DNA of 26,042 nt from a virus, in IMG/VR virus record IMGVR_UViG_3300027861_000179, positions 1 through 26,042 of that record; one strand, 5' to 3'. Positions 1 through 8,287 of this stretch are shown here, one piece after another. Both the position numbers and the translations under genes were made by a program. Numbering within the stretch: position 1 is the first letter of the stretch; each line of letters starts with the position of its first letter. The notes beneath the pieces were generated by a model. That model did not search any database. It was not told the origin of the DNA and saw only the letters and a program-made list of their open reading frames with translations.

Positions 1-66
1 AACAAATTGCTTGAATTCCTCAACTGTTATGAGCTCTTCTTCGGTTGGTGCTATTACTCTATACAT
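1..66 (-). CDS. Partial head-tail connector-like protein (N-terminal 22 codons)
   Basis: The ATG is at 66-64 and the frame stays open to the window edge, so only 22 residues are seen, beginning MYRVIAPTEEELITVEEFK. The pattern of a short strand followed by 'PxxEE(L)xTxEEFK' is like the start of gp6/phiE125 gp8-type head-tail connector (adaptor) proteins, which typically begin with a similar 'EPVTLAEAK' segment. The position, directly downstream of capsid genes in an HK97-type cassette, fits that role. It starts 9 bases after the stop of the preceding gene, with an AAGGG sequence just upstream. The assignment is an inference from very few residues. Confidence 0.5.
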   Translation of the reverse strand, partial: MYRVIAPTEEELITVEEFKQFV

Positions 67-75
67 ATTTTACCC

Positions 76-663
76 TTATTTTAGGTAGAGTTCGTAAACG
101 AATTCAGCTAACTTATCGTCTAGCTTCATCCCCTTTTCATTCTCTACTTCATCTGTGACCTTATTATAAACGTTGAACCAAGCTCCACCCTTGCGTAGTG
201 CTACAAATTTTGCTCCTAATTCAACTTCGTCTTGTTTCTTGTCTGCTTTTTCGATGATCTCTTTTAGTTCATCAAGCTCTACAATTGTCTTGTAGGCAGG
301 GAAGTCTTCGTATTTCCCGACCTTCTCTTCAACTTGCTCACCCTCTTCGATAAGCTCACCATTAATCTCTACTGCATCATCTTCAAATGATAGATCGATT
401 TCAACTTCATCATCGCTTCCTAAAATGTCCTCGACCGTTGGCTCTTCAACGATCTCTTCAACGATCTCTTCAACCAATTCAACGATTTCTTCTTTCTTGT
501 TGCTTTCGTCAAGATATTTTGCTCTTGGTGGATCTCCTGCTGTTAGCTTCTTTGCTAACTTCTCGCTTACCATAAATTCCAAACCTTTAGGAGCAACTTC
601 GATACCCGTACCGTTTGGCGAATACTTAAACGTCATCAACGCTTCAATTTCTACTTCTTTCAT
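76..663 (-). CDS. Hypothetical acidic protein in the head cassette (195 aa)
   Basis: I do not recognise a family with confidence. The N-terminal ~50 residues (MKEVEIEALMTFKYSPNGTG...) look like the small beta-rich domain often found in proteins between the capsid and connector genes of HK97-type phages. Residues ~57-110 are extremely acidic and low-complexity (repeated EEIVEE, ELVEE), and the C-terminal ~75 residues return to ordinary composition (ALRKGGAWFNVYNKVTDE...). A GAGGTAAAGT ribosome-binding site precedes the ATG at 663. It lies just beyond a strong minus-strand terminator (684-720), so it may be expressed less than the capsid genes. A minor head or head-completion protein is plausible from position only. 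Confidence 0.75.
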   Translation of the reverse strand: MKEVEIEALMTFKYSPNGTGIEVAPKGLEFMVSEKLAKKLTAGDPPRAKYLDESNKKEEIVELVEEIVEEIVEEPTVEDILGSDDEVEIDLSFEDDAVEINGELIEEGEQVEEKVGKYEDFPAYKTIVELDELKEIIEKADKKQDEVELGAKFVALRKGGAWFNVYNKVTDEVENEKGMKLDDKLAEFVYELYLK

Positions 664-683
664 ACTTTACCTCGATATTAAAA

Positions 684-720
684 AAGGGTAGGGAGAGTGT
701 TAATACTCAACCCTACCCTT
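684..720 (-). terminator. Intrinsic terminator after the decoration-like gene
   Basis: Bases 684-693 (AAGGGTAGGG) pair perfectly with 711-720 (CCCTACCCTT), with a second inner stem GAGT/ACTC (695-698/705-708). Read on the minus strand, the hairpin is followed by a run of six T. It separates the highly expressed capsid genes from the acidic protein gene. Confidence 0.88.
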
Positions 721-734
721 AGAATTAAACTAGA

Positions 735-1091
735 TTATGCTTGTGGAGCATTCTCTGGATGTGTGCTAATTGCTTGAACAATTAGAGTACCATCAGTGTT
801 CGTAAGACGAACGAATCGCTTGTAACCAACATAACCAAGCTTCTGTGGCTCTGTGTCAGCGGCAAGCTGAATAGCAGGAGTACCAATTACTTGGTCAGTA
901 GCTACAGTAGTGTAAGTACCACCAACTGTGTCACACTCTTCAACTACAACAGGTGCAGTTTGGTTAACCGTAGCAGATGTAACGAACGCTAGTCCACGAA
1001 AACCTTGCATATCTACTGCTGTACTTGAACCTGCTCCTGCAACTGTTTCTGCTAGAAGTGGCTTGATATTTGAAACTGAATCTTTTTTCAT
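735..1091 (-). CDS. Small head/decoration-like structural protein (118 aa)
   Basis: A 118-residue protein with beta-rich, Thr/Val/Ala-rich composition and motifs such as GFRGLAFV, PVVVEECDT, GGTYTTV and YVGYKRFVRLTN. These resemble small head-surface or tail-associated structural proteins encoded next to the major capsid gene. The start is set to the ATG at 1091, because GGAGAAAAATAAA sits just upstream. A longer frame from a TTG at 1106 would place that ribosome-binding site inside the gene. It is flanked by hairpin terminators on both sides, which fits separate stoichiometric control of a structural gene. Capsid decoration is an inference from position and composition. Confidence 0.72.
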   Translation of the reverse strand: MKKDSVSNIKPLLAETVAGAGSSTAVDMQGFRGLAFVTSATVNQTAPVVVEECDTVGGTYTTVATDQVIGTPAIQLAADTEPQKLGYVGYKRFVRLTNTDGTLIVQAISTHPENAPQA

Positions 1092-1122
1092 TTTATTTTT
1101 CTCCAATAAAAATTTAAAATAT

Positions 1123-1148
1123 GGATGGCTATAAAATAACAGCCATCC
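1123..1148 (-). terminator. Hairpin terminator after the major capsid gene
   Basis: GGATGGCT (1123-1130) pairs with AGCCATCC (1141-1148). On the minus strand the hairpin is followed by the U-rich stretch ATATTTTAAATTTTT. It is weaker than the 684-720 terminator and may be partly read through into the next gene. Confidence 0.65.
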
Positions 1149-1165
1149 GATTGATTAATTTGTGA

Positions 1166-2395
1166 TTATCCTGTAACCATAAGCTTAAGAGCTTCGTAGT
1201 TTACAACATCTCCACCTGTACGCTTAGTAGTGTAGAATGAAACGTATGGGCGAGCTGTGAATGGGTCACGTAGAACGCGAACACCCATGCGGTCAACGAT
1301 CTGATAAGCTTCGCGCATGTCACCATAAGCAACAGATAGGCTATCAGTAGCAAGCTCTGGCATGTCTTCGAATAGAGCGTACTCTTTTCCAAGGATTGAG
1401 TTACCAACACCTTTAGAAAGACCTGGTTGCCATAGGTAGTTTCCATCACCATCTTTCAGTTTACGGATGTTCGTAAGTGTAGCGCGATTGAAGAAGAAAC
1501 GAGCGTTTGCATTGTAGTCAGCTTTAAGAGCCCCCTGTAGTTCAAACAACTGATCTGCATCAATTCCACCAACTTCTCCACTTCCAACTTGCTCGATTAG
1601 TTCGCGCTCACCTGTTGATCCGATTACACCATCAGCGTAAGTTAGGATACCACGTGGCTGAACAACACCATCACCGTTAACGAAAGCAGTGTTCTCAAGG
1701 CGAGAGAATTTGCGTGAAACTTTACCTGCAAGCCAGTTAGCTACATCGAAAGAAGCATCATCGATCATAGTCTGAGTAGCGCGAGGGTCAGCGTATAGTT
1801 CGTGAGTAGTTATAACTTTCTTACCAAGGTTAGGAGTAGAAGTCTGAGGTCGAGCCGAACGCTCACCAACCCATCCTGCACCTGCTTCATCGCTATCGAT
1901 AATAGCTTCCCACTCACCTGTAGAAATGTTACCAACTGAAGCATAAGCTCGCATTGGTGAAGTTTCGAACATGAAGTCGGTGATTTTAGCCGCTTGAGTA
2001 ACAGCTAGTCCAAATCCACCATTTCCATCTGTATCTGTAGCAAGAGCTTTCATTTGCTCTTCATCAAGAGCCTCTTTACCTTTCATAAGGAAAAGGTCAA
2101 CTGCTTTAGCGTGAAGGTCTTCTTTTTCAGCTTTTGACTCGCCACCACGGTTGAAAGCAACACGTAGTTCGTCAATTTCTGTAGCCATTTTCTCGGCTTT
2201 CTGCTCTGCAACTAGTTTAGCCGCTTGAGCTTCTTGGCTCTTTGTCTCAGAAGCGTCAAGATCAGCTTCGATCTTAGTCATCTTTGCTTCTAGTTCATCT
2301 ACACCAAGACCCTTTAGTTTTGAGTCGATAAGCTTTTCGTTTGTTTCTTTAAGGTGGTTAAACCCTTTCTGCATCTCTTCGATTACATCTGACAT
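1166..2395 (-). CDS. Major capsid protein, HK97 fold
   Basis: The 409-residue length and layout match HK97-type major capsid proteins. Residues ~1-105 form a charged, helical, coiled-coil-like segment (the delta/scaffold domain removed by the prohead protease in this family). It is followed by the capsid body with TSPMRAYASVGNIS, GWVGERSARPQT, HELYADPRATQTMIDDA, ENTAFVNGDG(VV)QPRGI, NANARFFFNRATL and VLRDPFTARPYVSFYTTKR. These are the usual N-arm, E-loop, spine-helix and P-domain signatures. AAGGAGACATTAAC precedes the ATG. The protease gene is directly upstream on the same strand and the portal gene precedes it, the standard HK97 order. Assembly role: it forms the icosahedral head shell. Confidence 0.95.
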   Translation of the reverse strand: MSDVIEEMQKGFNHLKETNEKLIDSKLKGLGVDELEAKMTKIEADLDASETKSQEAQAAKLVAEQKAEKMATEIDELRVAFNRGGESKAEKEDLHAKAVDLFLMKGKEALDEEQMKALATDTDGNGGFGLAVTQAAKITDFMFETSPMRAYASVGNISTGEWEAIIDSDEAGAGWVGERSARPQTSTPNLGKKVITTHELYADPRATQTMIDDASFDVANWLAGKVSRKFSRLENTAFVNGDGVVQPRGILTYADGVIGSTGERELIEQVGSGEVGGIDADQLFELQGALKADYNANARFFFNRATLTNIRKLKDGDGNYLWQPGLSKGVGNSILGKEYALFEDMPELATDSLSVAYGDMREAYQIVDRMGVRVLRDPFTARPYVSFYTTKRTGGDVVNYEALKLMVTG

Positions 2396-2423
2396 GTTAA
2401 TGTCTCCTTGTTTGTTTTTTTAA

Positions 2424-3212
2424 CTAATTGTTAAATAAATTTTTGATTTTTTGAGCTTCAAAGAATTCTTTGATTTCTAGAGCTACTGCTTCATCGCTCT
2501 TTTCTTCGTTTTCTTCTTTTGGCTCAACGTCTGCTGATTCATCGTTCTTTTCAACGATTTCCTCTTCTTCAATTGGTGGCAATTCTTTTTCACCATCAAC
2601 TTCTTTTTCTACATCATCAGCAGACTCCTCTCGAATCGCTTTCAGCAGAATATTTGCATATTTCTTAGCTAGGGAATTTGAGATAGCATCTACTTCGCGT
2701 AGACCTTTTTCTAGCTCTCTAGCGGTAATATCTTCTAGGCTTTTTACTTCTTCTAGGAAAGCGGCTTCGTTGCAGGCGAAAGTTACCTGTGATCCCTCAT
2801 GAAGGCTGATCGTTTTCAATACGAAGATTGTTTCATCAGCAATTTCTTTCCACTCATAGTCTTTGACTCTGTAACCAATACTCAAACCTGTAGTCAATCC
2901 ATTTTCTTGGTTTGCTTTGGCTAGTTCGTACTTTTCTTTTCCAAGATCCGTGTTAAGGTAGTATTTACACTTGACAAACAACCCTTTGTCATCCTCTATA
3001 CATGACATAACTCCAATTTGGAGAGAAGGGTCATGTTGGAATAAAAATGGGATGGTGTCTTTTGATTGGAGCGACTCTTTGAAGGCTCCCTTAACAACCA
3101 TATCCCCTGCGTGATCCACATTATTGAAGATGGAGAGATATCCACTTGCAACACCTTCTTCTTCGTTGAAGTCCGTGAACTTAACATCGAAATCTTTCAT
3201 TTTCTTTTTCAT
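2424..3212 (-). CDS. HK97-family prohead protease with acidic C-terminal region
   Basis: A herpesvirus-assemblin-like serine protease that trims the capsid scaffold during head maturation. Seen: a GYLSIFNNVDHAGDMVVKGAF start to the fold, His60 in FQHDP, Ser111 in TTGLSIGY, and the LHEGSQVTFACN strand (138-149) that is the position of the third active-site residue. The protease domain ends near residue 155. The rest (~155-262) is helical and highly acidic (PPIEEEEIVEK, EENEEKSDEA) and may act as an internal scaffold, as seen in protease-scaffold fusions. AGGA sits 7 bases before the ATG. Located between portal and capsid genes as expected. Confidence 0.92.
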   Translation of the reverse strand: MKKKMKDFDVKFTDFNEEEGVASGYLSIFNNVDHAGDMVVKGAFKESLQSKDTIPFLFQHDPSLQIGVMSCIEDDKGLFVKCKYYLNTDLGKEKYELAKANQENGLTTGLSIGYRVKDYEWKEIADETIFVLKTISLHEGSQVTFACNEAAFLEEVKSLEDITARELEKGLREVDAISNSLAKKYANILLKAIREESADDVEKEVDGEKELPPIEEEEIVEKNDESADVEPKEENEEKSDEAVALEIKEFFEAQKIKNLFNN

Positions 3213-3225
3213 ACTGTATTCCTAT

Positions 3226-5373
3226 TTATATATTAACTTCACTTGTTGGTATCATTCTCATTTTGCATCTACAATTGATAACATTGCCTGCACTCCCACT
3301 ACTATCGCCTGGGTGATCTAGTCCTTCTCCACCCACGTCAAAGCTTTCTTCGGAAGGAACAGTCTGTCCGTTAGCACTAGCGTGGCTAGATCTAACCTTC
3401 TCATCACCCATCGTAATCCACTCTTTGTGGTAGTGTTTGGAAGCTCTATTTGCAACTTCGTACATGGCGAATCCAATCGCCCCTTGCACTTCTGTTTCAG
3501 CTATCATCAAGAGTCTAGCAGGATCATCCATTTCTTCTTTAAGTGATGAAGCGATCTCTTCGTTGTTTAGCTCTTCTTCCCTACCCTTGCTAACTTTGTC
3601 TTCAACAATCTTCTGAGTTGTCTTTGTGACGTATTCAGCCCTATTGTAGAGTTCTTGTTCGATGAATGTATCAACTCGTCTGTTAAAACTACCTTCGTCA
3701 ACAATGAAGTCATCCATATCGTTCAATGCAAATCTAGAGAAATCATCAACCACCTTTTTAAGAGTGGGCTTATATGCGTTAGCTAAACGATCTTGGAGTA
3801 TTAGGAGTGAGATTGCTATTGCAACTTCCTCCCCCCTCTTGAATCCATCTTCAAGCTCTTGTCCGAAATCAGCGAATACTTTCTCAAGCTCTTCTTTGAG
3901 TTCTTCGTCATATCCACGAGCCATTTCATCTAACTTTGCTAGGTAATCTTCATTCGAAAGGGATTCTGCTTTAGTTGCCAATATCCCTTTCGCTAGGTAC
4001 TTTTTTTTTAAGCTCTTGGCAACATTTTCCTCAGATGGGGTTCCATCGCCACTAGTAGCACCTTCCGATGCGAGCTCATTCAAATCCCCTGCTGTATATC
4101 CTGCTCTCAATAAATCGTATGGCATATCACCACTTGATATCAAGATTGTTTCTCCTGTTCCATCTGGGAGTGGGGTAAATCCTGTCATCTTACGCTTTTC
4201 ATCAATCGTAAGATGATTTGCATTTCGTATTCTATCCCAAATTCTCTCTTGCTTAATAGAAAGGTCGGGAATTAAACTCAAATCCATTCCGAGCTCTAGT
4301 CCTTCACTCTTATCGAATAATGGTAGCAACTCAGTATTTAAGTGAGAGATGAATCGCCTCATCATTGGGAGAATTGCGTTTTCCCAAAGGAGTTCTTTGC
4401 TCTCACGCATATTATTGTATGCAGTGTCACCTTCAATACCTAACAATGAAGATGGAACTTTCAACGCTCTACAAATATCTTTCATTGTAGTGTGTCGGCT
4501 ATTCACATAGTCTAAGTCTTTTGCATTAAGACTCATTTGAACCCACTCTAATCCACCTTCAAGTAGAAGTGGTCGCCCTGCATTGGCATCTCCGCTAAAT
4601 TGCGTTTCGATCTCTTGCTTCAAGCGGTCGAAGGCTTCGTCTTCAAGAGCTAGTGGCTGACCATCCCCAGGTTTGTAACTTAATGCACCACTTGGGCGAG
4701 CTTGGTTCTTTAAGGTGTTGAAGTTGTGGCTATCGCCTGTATTTTGTATGTCAATACTTGTACGGGCTGATGATAGCGCACTGCTACCTTTATATTCCAC
4801 TAATGGATCAATATTTTTCCAATGGAGAAGATCGGAGTCTTTTGTGACAGGGCTTACTTTATAAACTCTGTCATTTCCATCTTCATCCTTTATAGTATAG
4901 GAAAGAAGTTTGTCATTTGCCGTTACGTTATAATCAACATTTTTTGGATTGTAAACGTTTAATTCTCGAACTACTCCATCTAGGATGTTTGGCTCTTGAA
5001 CTGCGTTTCCTCCAAGGAGGTAGAATGTAACAATTCGCTCAAGCCACTCGTAATAATCAACATTCGCTGATGGCTTTTCAAGCAACTTCAGAATTGGGTG
5101 ATTTTTCACTTCTGTTCTATCTTGACTATCATCTTCTTTTGTATAAAGCTTAAGAGGAATTGTTGTTGCTTTTTGAGCAATTAGAGATATACAAAAATAA
5201 ACCGTTGCCGTATTAAGGTAGGCATTTTTTGCATAAGACTCGTAATTGTCTGAAACGGGGATGGCTCTCTTGGAAGAGTTTCCTGTATTCATCCCATTTC
5301 TTATCAATTCTTCTAGTGGGGAAGATTTTTTGCTGACATTTGATTGTGCATTCTTCTTAAATATATTAAACAT
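3226..5373 (-). CDS. Portal protein fused to a MuF/SPP1 gp7-like head morphogenesis domain
   Basis: One reading frame holds two head proteins. Residues ~1-430 are an HK97-type portal (PF04860-like): AYLNTATVYFCISLIAQKA, GNAVQEPN, NARPSGALSYKPG, MKDICRALKVPSSLLGI, YNNMRESKELLWENAI. The C-terminal ~90 residues (from ~625) are a phage Mu F/SPP1 gp7-like minor head domain: AETEVQGAIGFAMYEVANRA, KEWITMGDEKVRSSH, DHPGD and the CRC near the end. A long charged helical linker (~450-600) joins them. The portal is the dodecameric DNA gate at one capsid vertex. The start is moved to the ATG at 5373: GAGGAAG lies 5-8 bases upstream of it, and the upstream ATG at 5388 overlaps this ribosome-binding site. 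Confidence 0.93.
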   Translation of the reverse strand: MFNIFKKNAQSNVSKKSSPLEELIRNGMNTGNSSKRAIPVSDNYESYAKNAYLNTATVYFCISLIAQKATTIPLKLYTKEDDSQDRTEVKNHPILKLLEKPSANVDYYEWLERIVTFYLLGGNAVQEPNILDGVVRELNVYNPKNVDYNVTANDKLLSYTIKDEDGNDRVYKVSPVTKDSDLLHWKNIDPLVEYKGSSALSSARTSIDIQNTGDSHNFNTLKNQARPSGALSYKPGDGQPLALEDEAFDRLKQEIETQFSGDANAGRPLLLEGGLEWVQMSLNAKDLDYVNSRHTTMKDICRALKVPSSLLGIEGDTAYNNMRESKELLWENAILPMMRRFISHLNTELLPLFDKSEGLELGMDLSLIPDLSIKQERIWDRIRNANHLTIDEKRKMTGFTPLPDGTGETILISSGDMPYDLLRAGYTAGDLNELASEGATSGDGTPSEENVAKSLKKKYLAKGILATKAESLSNEDYLAKLDEMARGYDEELKEELEKVFADFGQELEDGFKRGEEVAIAISLLILQDRLANAYKPTLKKVVDDFSRFALNDMDDFIVDEGSFNRRVDTFIEQELYNRAEYVTKTTQKIVEDKVSKGREEELNNEEIASSLKEEMDDPARLLMIAETEVQGAIGFAMYEVANRASKHYHKEWITMGDEKVRSSHASANGQTVPSEESFDVGGEGLDHPGDSSGSAGNVINCRCKMRMIPTSEVNI

Positions 5374-5455
5374 TAAATTCTTCCTCATGTATTTTTGTAT
5401 ATGAGTTAATTTAAAGATTAATTTATTTATTTTTATTTTTTTTGATTAGGTGGGT

Positions 5456-5461
5456 ATTATA
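5456..5461 (-). promoter_or_regulatory. Possible minus-strand -10 box upstream of the portal gene
   Basis: A TATAAT on the minus strand (complement of 5456-5461) sits in the 104-base gap between the terminase and portal genes, with TTTAAC 15 bases upstream as a poor -35. The gap also has T- and A-rich runs and no ORF. It could give extra head-gene transcription. The call rests on the -10 alone. Confidence 0.3.
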
Positions 5462-5477
5462 AGTAATACTTTAGTGG

Positions 5478-6932
5478 TTAAAGTTGTCTGATTCTAGCTT
5501 TTGCCGTTTTGTTTAGTTTTGCAAATGCGGATGAGCAGGCATCAACAATATCATCATGCTTACCTAGTGGGAATGATTGGAATTCATCTAGGAGCTCTTT
5601 GTTCCATTTTGCTTTAACCATTTTTACATTACTGATATTGATTTGAGCAGACAGAACTCCTGCCCTCGTCTCTTTGTTTCCAACTGGCTTCTCTTTTATT
5701 GCGTGAAATCCTGCCAAGGATCTAATTAATCCATCTGCCTGTTCCTTTCCTCCCGATCCTCCCTCCTGCTCGATTAAAATCTTAGCTCGTTTTCCATCCA
5801 TAGTTGCGGCTTGGTGGATTATTTTATTCCTTTTGTCTGCACTCCATCTTCCTCTTATAACATCTAGGATTATAAATGAGTTATCTTTCATTTTAGCCAT
5901 TTTTAGACCAACGGTGAAATCGGGATCTGGTTGTTTTCTAGTTGGGAGTGTTCCAGCCAAGTCCCAACTTCTAAATATATCAACTACATCATCTTTCTTT
6001 ATAGCTTGAACAACTTCGATATTCTCTGTCTCGAACATCGTACCGCCTTTTGCGAACGGCCTTTGTTGAAATTGACCTATGTATGCCCAAGTACCAAGAT
6101 CGAGCTCCATCTCCTTTAAGACCTTGCGATTCATTCGCTTTGGGTCTAGGAGTCCATCTATATATTTGTCTCTTAGTTTTACTGGAGTAACATTTTCGTC
6201 TAATTCTGCTGGTAAGCAGATGTGGAATAGATTTCCTTTGTTCTTGTTTATCAAGTAGCCCGTGGTATCATCGACTGCTAGGCGTTGCATTACCGTAAAT
6301 ACGATTGTTTTTTCTTTATCGGTTTTTCGCGTAGATAGTGTTGTTGATACCCATTCATTTGCCTTGTTCAATTCGACCAAACTAGTTGCCATCGAAGCCG
6401 AGAGCGGATCGTCGAGCACGAGCACTGAAAAATGTTTTCCAGTAATTGTTGCACCAACTGATGTTGCGTATCGCTCTCCACCTTGAACTGTAGCAAAGTG
6501 TGACTTGAGATTTTGGTCATCTCTCAACTTAACGTGAGGGAACAGTTTCATATATTTATCACTCTCTATGACTCTTCGGCATTTTTGACTCAAGCCATAG
6601 GAAAGCTCTTTTGAGTATGAAATACACCCTATTTTTTGGGTTGGGTCTCTCGCCAAAACGTAGGCAGGGAGCATGACGGAATATACGGTAGATTTGGATG
6701 TACCTGGAGGTACGTTCGTCAAACTATCATGTATTTTTGGGTTTCCTTCCAACAAATTATCTATCATTATTTGGGCTTCATCACACATCACCTGTATGTG
6801 CCACCCCATCACGAAGTCGCAGTCCTCTATTGTCTCCCACATCTCTTTTACGAAATGCGAGAAGCTTTGCATGCACATATCTGCATCTACTGCATTCATC
6901 ATGTCTTCTAAACTTAAATTCATATCGCTCAT
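5478..6932 (-). CDS. terL: Terminase large subunit (ATPase and nuclease)
   Basis: The DNA-packaging motor. Residues 73-82 (NVPPGTSKST) are the Walker A loop in the variant form typical of terminases. VLVLDDP (170-176) is Walker B, and residues ~210-216 (IVFTVMQR) are the coupling region. The C-terminal RNase H-like nuclease has SWDLAGT (Asp324), an acidic IEQE (387-390) and GKHDDIVDA (458-466). Its length (484) is normal. The start lies one base past the stop of the HNH gene, and the ribosome-binding site is weak (TGGAA inside the end of that gene), so expression may depend on read-through or coupling. No small terminase gene is recognised beside it. Confidence 0.95.
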   Translation of the reverse strand: MSDMNLSLEDMMNAVDADMCMQSFSHFVKEMWETIEDCDFVMGWHIQVMCDEAQIMIDNLLEGNPKIHDSLTNVPPGTSKSTVYSVMLPAYVLARDPTQKIGCISYSKELSYGLSQKCRRVIESDKYMKLFPHVKLRDDQNLKSHFATVQGGERYATSVGATITGKHFSVLVLDDPLSASMATSLVELNKANEWVSTTLSTRKTDKEKTIVFTVMQRLAVDDTTGYLINKNKGNLFHICLPAELDENVTPVKLRDKYIDGLLDPKRMNRKVLKEMELDLGTWAYIGQFQQRPFAKGGTMFETENIEVVQAIKKDDVVDIFRSWDLAGTLPTRKQPDPDFTVGLKMAKMKDNSFIILDVIRGRWSADKRNKIIHQAATMDGKRAKILIEQEGGSGGKEQADGLIRSLAGFHAIKEKPVGNKETRAGVLSAQINISNVKMVKAKWNKELLDEFQSFPLGKHDDIVDACSSAFAKLNKTAKARIRQL

Positions 6933-6933
6933 T

Positions 6934-7815
6934 TTATTTTATTCCATTTATTTCTTTAAATTTTCTTTTTGCTCTTTTATATGTAGCCTCACTGCCCCTT
7001 GATTTTGAAATAATGATCCACTTTTTAGTCTCCCCTTTGTCCAATAAATCAAGGATCATTCCCGTCTTCTCTGTTATTGGAGACCCATATTTTATGTAAA
7101 TTTCGTCCGTGCAGTTTGGGTGCTTATTGCAATTATCAAAATGATATTTCCTAAAGGTCGGTGAGTTTTTAGAAACCAATTTGCAGTGTGGGCACTCAGC
7201 CTCTCTGTTTGATATCTTTATGGATCTTTCTCTAATTCTTTCCTTGTCTTCGTCACTTAATTTTATACCGAGCTTTATTCTAGACTCTGACATTTTCTTC
7301 CTAGTTTCATTAGACACCTTTTTCCCTCTATGAACATCCCCTATCTTTTTTCTAGCCTCATCTGAGGCTTTACTTCCCGTTTGACTATCTGACATCTTCG
7401 CCCTAGTCTCATCAGACATCTTTTTCCCTCTATGGAAATCCCCTACAGCTTTCTTCCTCTCTTCCGATAATTTAACACCCCAACATGGATGATTCTCACC
7501 TTTCATATTCTCGCTAGCTATTATCCGAGCTCTCTCAAACTGCCGACTAGTTAACTTACGACTTCCATCTCGATCCATCGTTGTGGCATTCCATGCACAA
7601 GCCATCTCTTTAGTTTTATATACTTTATACAACAACCAATGGGCGATATAGTGCTCCCTCGCTGTCAACTCAACCAAATTTTCACTATCATTACTTCCAC
7701 CCATACTTTTAGGTACGATATGATGCCTTTCCGTGTAACATGAGGCCGTTTTCTTTGTCCACCCTCTCTTTACTCCTCTTTCGATCAACTCTTCGTACAC
7801 TCTCTTATAATTCAT
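6934..7815 (-). CDS. HNH homing-type endonuclease with NUMOD3 repeats
   Basis: The HNH nuclease motif is at residues ~29-62 (ERHHIVPKSMGGSND, NLVELTAREHYIAHWLL). It is followed by several NUMOD3-like DNA-binding repeats (RGKKMSDETRAKMSDS, GSKASDEARKKIGDVHRG, RGKKVSNETRKKMSES), then a Cys/His cluster (CPHC...H...CNKH) and a final helix-turn-helix-like segment (SRGSEATYKRAKRKFK). This architecture is typical of free-standing phage homing endonucleases, which cut DNA at a specific site and spread their own gene. It sits directly before terL with only one base between. AAGGTGGTG precedes the ATG. A packaging-associated HNH role is an alternative because of position, but the NUMOD3 repeats favour homing. 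Confidence 0.9.
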   Translation of the reverse strand: MNYKRVYEELIERGVKRGWTKKTASCYTERHHIVPKSMGGSNDSENLVELTAREHYIAHWLLYKVYKTKEMACAWNATTMDRDGSRKLTSRQFERARIIASENMKGENHPCWGVKLSEERKKAVGDFHRGKKMSDETRAKMSDSQTGSKASDEARKKIGDVHRGKKVSNETRKKMSESRIKLGIKLSDEDKERIRERSIKISNREAECPHCKLVSKNSPTFRKYHFDNCNKHPNCTDEIYIKYGSPITEKTGMILDLLDKGETKKWIIISKSRGSEATYKRAKRKFKEINGIK

Positions 7816-7851
7816 TTTAACACCACCTTTGATGTTTACCTATTAAAAATA

Positions 7852-7903
7852 ATTTGGCAGGGTAGTAGGTTGCTACCTCTTCGACCGCTAAATCTAGCCA
7901 AAT
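7852..7903 (-). other. Stem-closed RNA element upstream of the HNH gene
   Basis: ATTTGGC (7852-7858) pairs perfectly with GCCAAAT (7897-7903), enclosing a hairpin GGTAG/CTACC (7861-7865/7873-7877) with a 7-base loop. Read on the minus strand it is followed by TATTTTTAAT and then, about 25 bases on, the ribosome-binding site of the HNH gene. It may be a leader structure or a weak terminator. It lies in the 242-base divergent gap (7816-8057), which otherwise holds only AT-rich promoter-like sequence. Confidence 0.55.
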
Positions 7904-7939
7904 ATTAAAAAACTTTTGAAAAAGCTATATATTTTAACA

Positions 7940-7954
7940 TTTTTCGCGTATAAT
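7940..7954 (+). promoter_or_regulatory. Promoter for the redoxin operon
   Basis: A run of T (7940-7944), then CGCG, then a perfect TATAAT (7949-7954), about 100 bases before the redoxin start. No good -35 is seen. The layout (T-run, G, TATAAT, no -35) is shared with the tRNA promoter at 20771-20785 and resembles the Campylobacterota sigma70 pattern. The flanking sequence is also AT-rich on the other strand, so a divergent promoter for the HNH/late genes may overlap it. Confidence 0.55.
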
Positions 7955-8057
7955 ATATAATATAGAGAAAAAACAACCAAACATACAAAATTTCTTGAAA
8001 AAAGTTATTTTTGTGTTCAAGTTGAAAAATTTAAAAATAAACACAAAGAAGGAAACA

Positions 8058-8285
8058 ATGTTAAAAGTATTCACAAGTAAAACGTGCCAACCCTGTAAAT
8101 TGGCGAAGAGACAACTAGAAGATCGGCTTATTGATTTCGAGGAATTTGATGTTAATGAGAAAGAAGGAAAAAAAATAGCAACCGAATTTGGAATAGGCGG
8201 TCTACCATTCTTTATTTATGGGGATGAGCGGTTTGCAGGCTGGATCGGGAATATTGATGCGCTAATAGAACGATTGGGGATGTAA
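8058..8285 (+). CDS. Glutaredoxin/NrdH-like redoxin
   Basis: A 75-residue thioredoxin-fold protein: MLKVFTSKTCQPCKLAKRQL carries the CxxC redox motif (Cys10-Cys13), followed by FEEFDVNEKEGKKIATEF, the cis-Pro loop GGLPFFIY and a final GNIDALIERL helix. Size and motifs fit NrdH/glutaredoxin-like electron donors, which reduce ribonucleotide reductase. A reductase gene is encoded nearby on the other strand. The start is the ATG at 8058, with AAGGAAACA directly before it. An upstream in-frame ATG at 7995 has no ribosome-binding site and would add an unrelated Lys-rich tail. It is the first gene of a two-gene plus-strand operon, one of the few transcripts opposing the main direction. Confidence 0.87.
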   Translation: MLKVFTSKTCQPCKLAKRQLEDRLIDFEEFDVNEKEGKKIATEFGIGGLPFFIYGDERFAGWIGNIDALIERLGM

Positions 8286-8287
8286 TT

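Noticed and set aside
7390-7440. CTGATGAG...CGAA on the minus strand resembling a hammerhead
   Set aside because: It is part of the repeated SDETRAK coding motif of the HNH gene and lacks the flanking stems.
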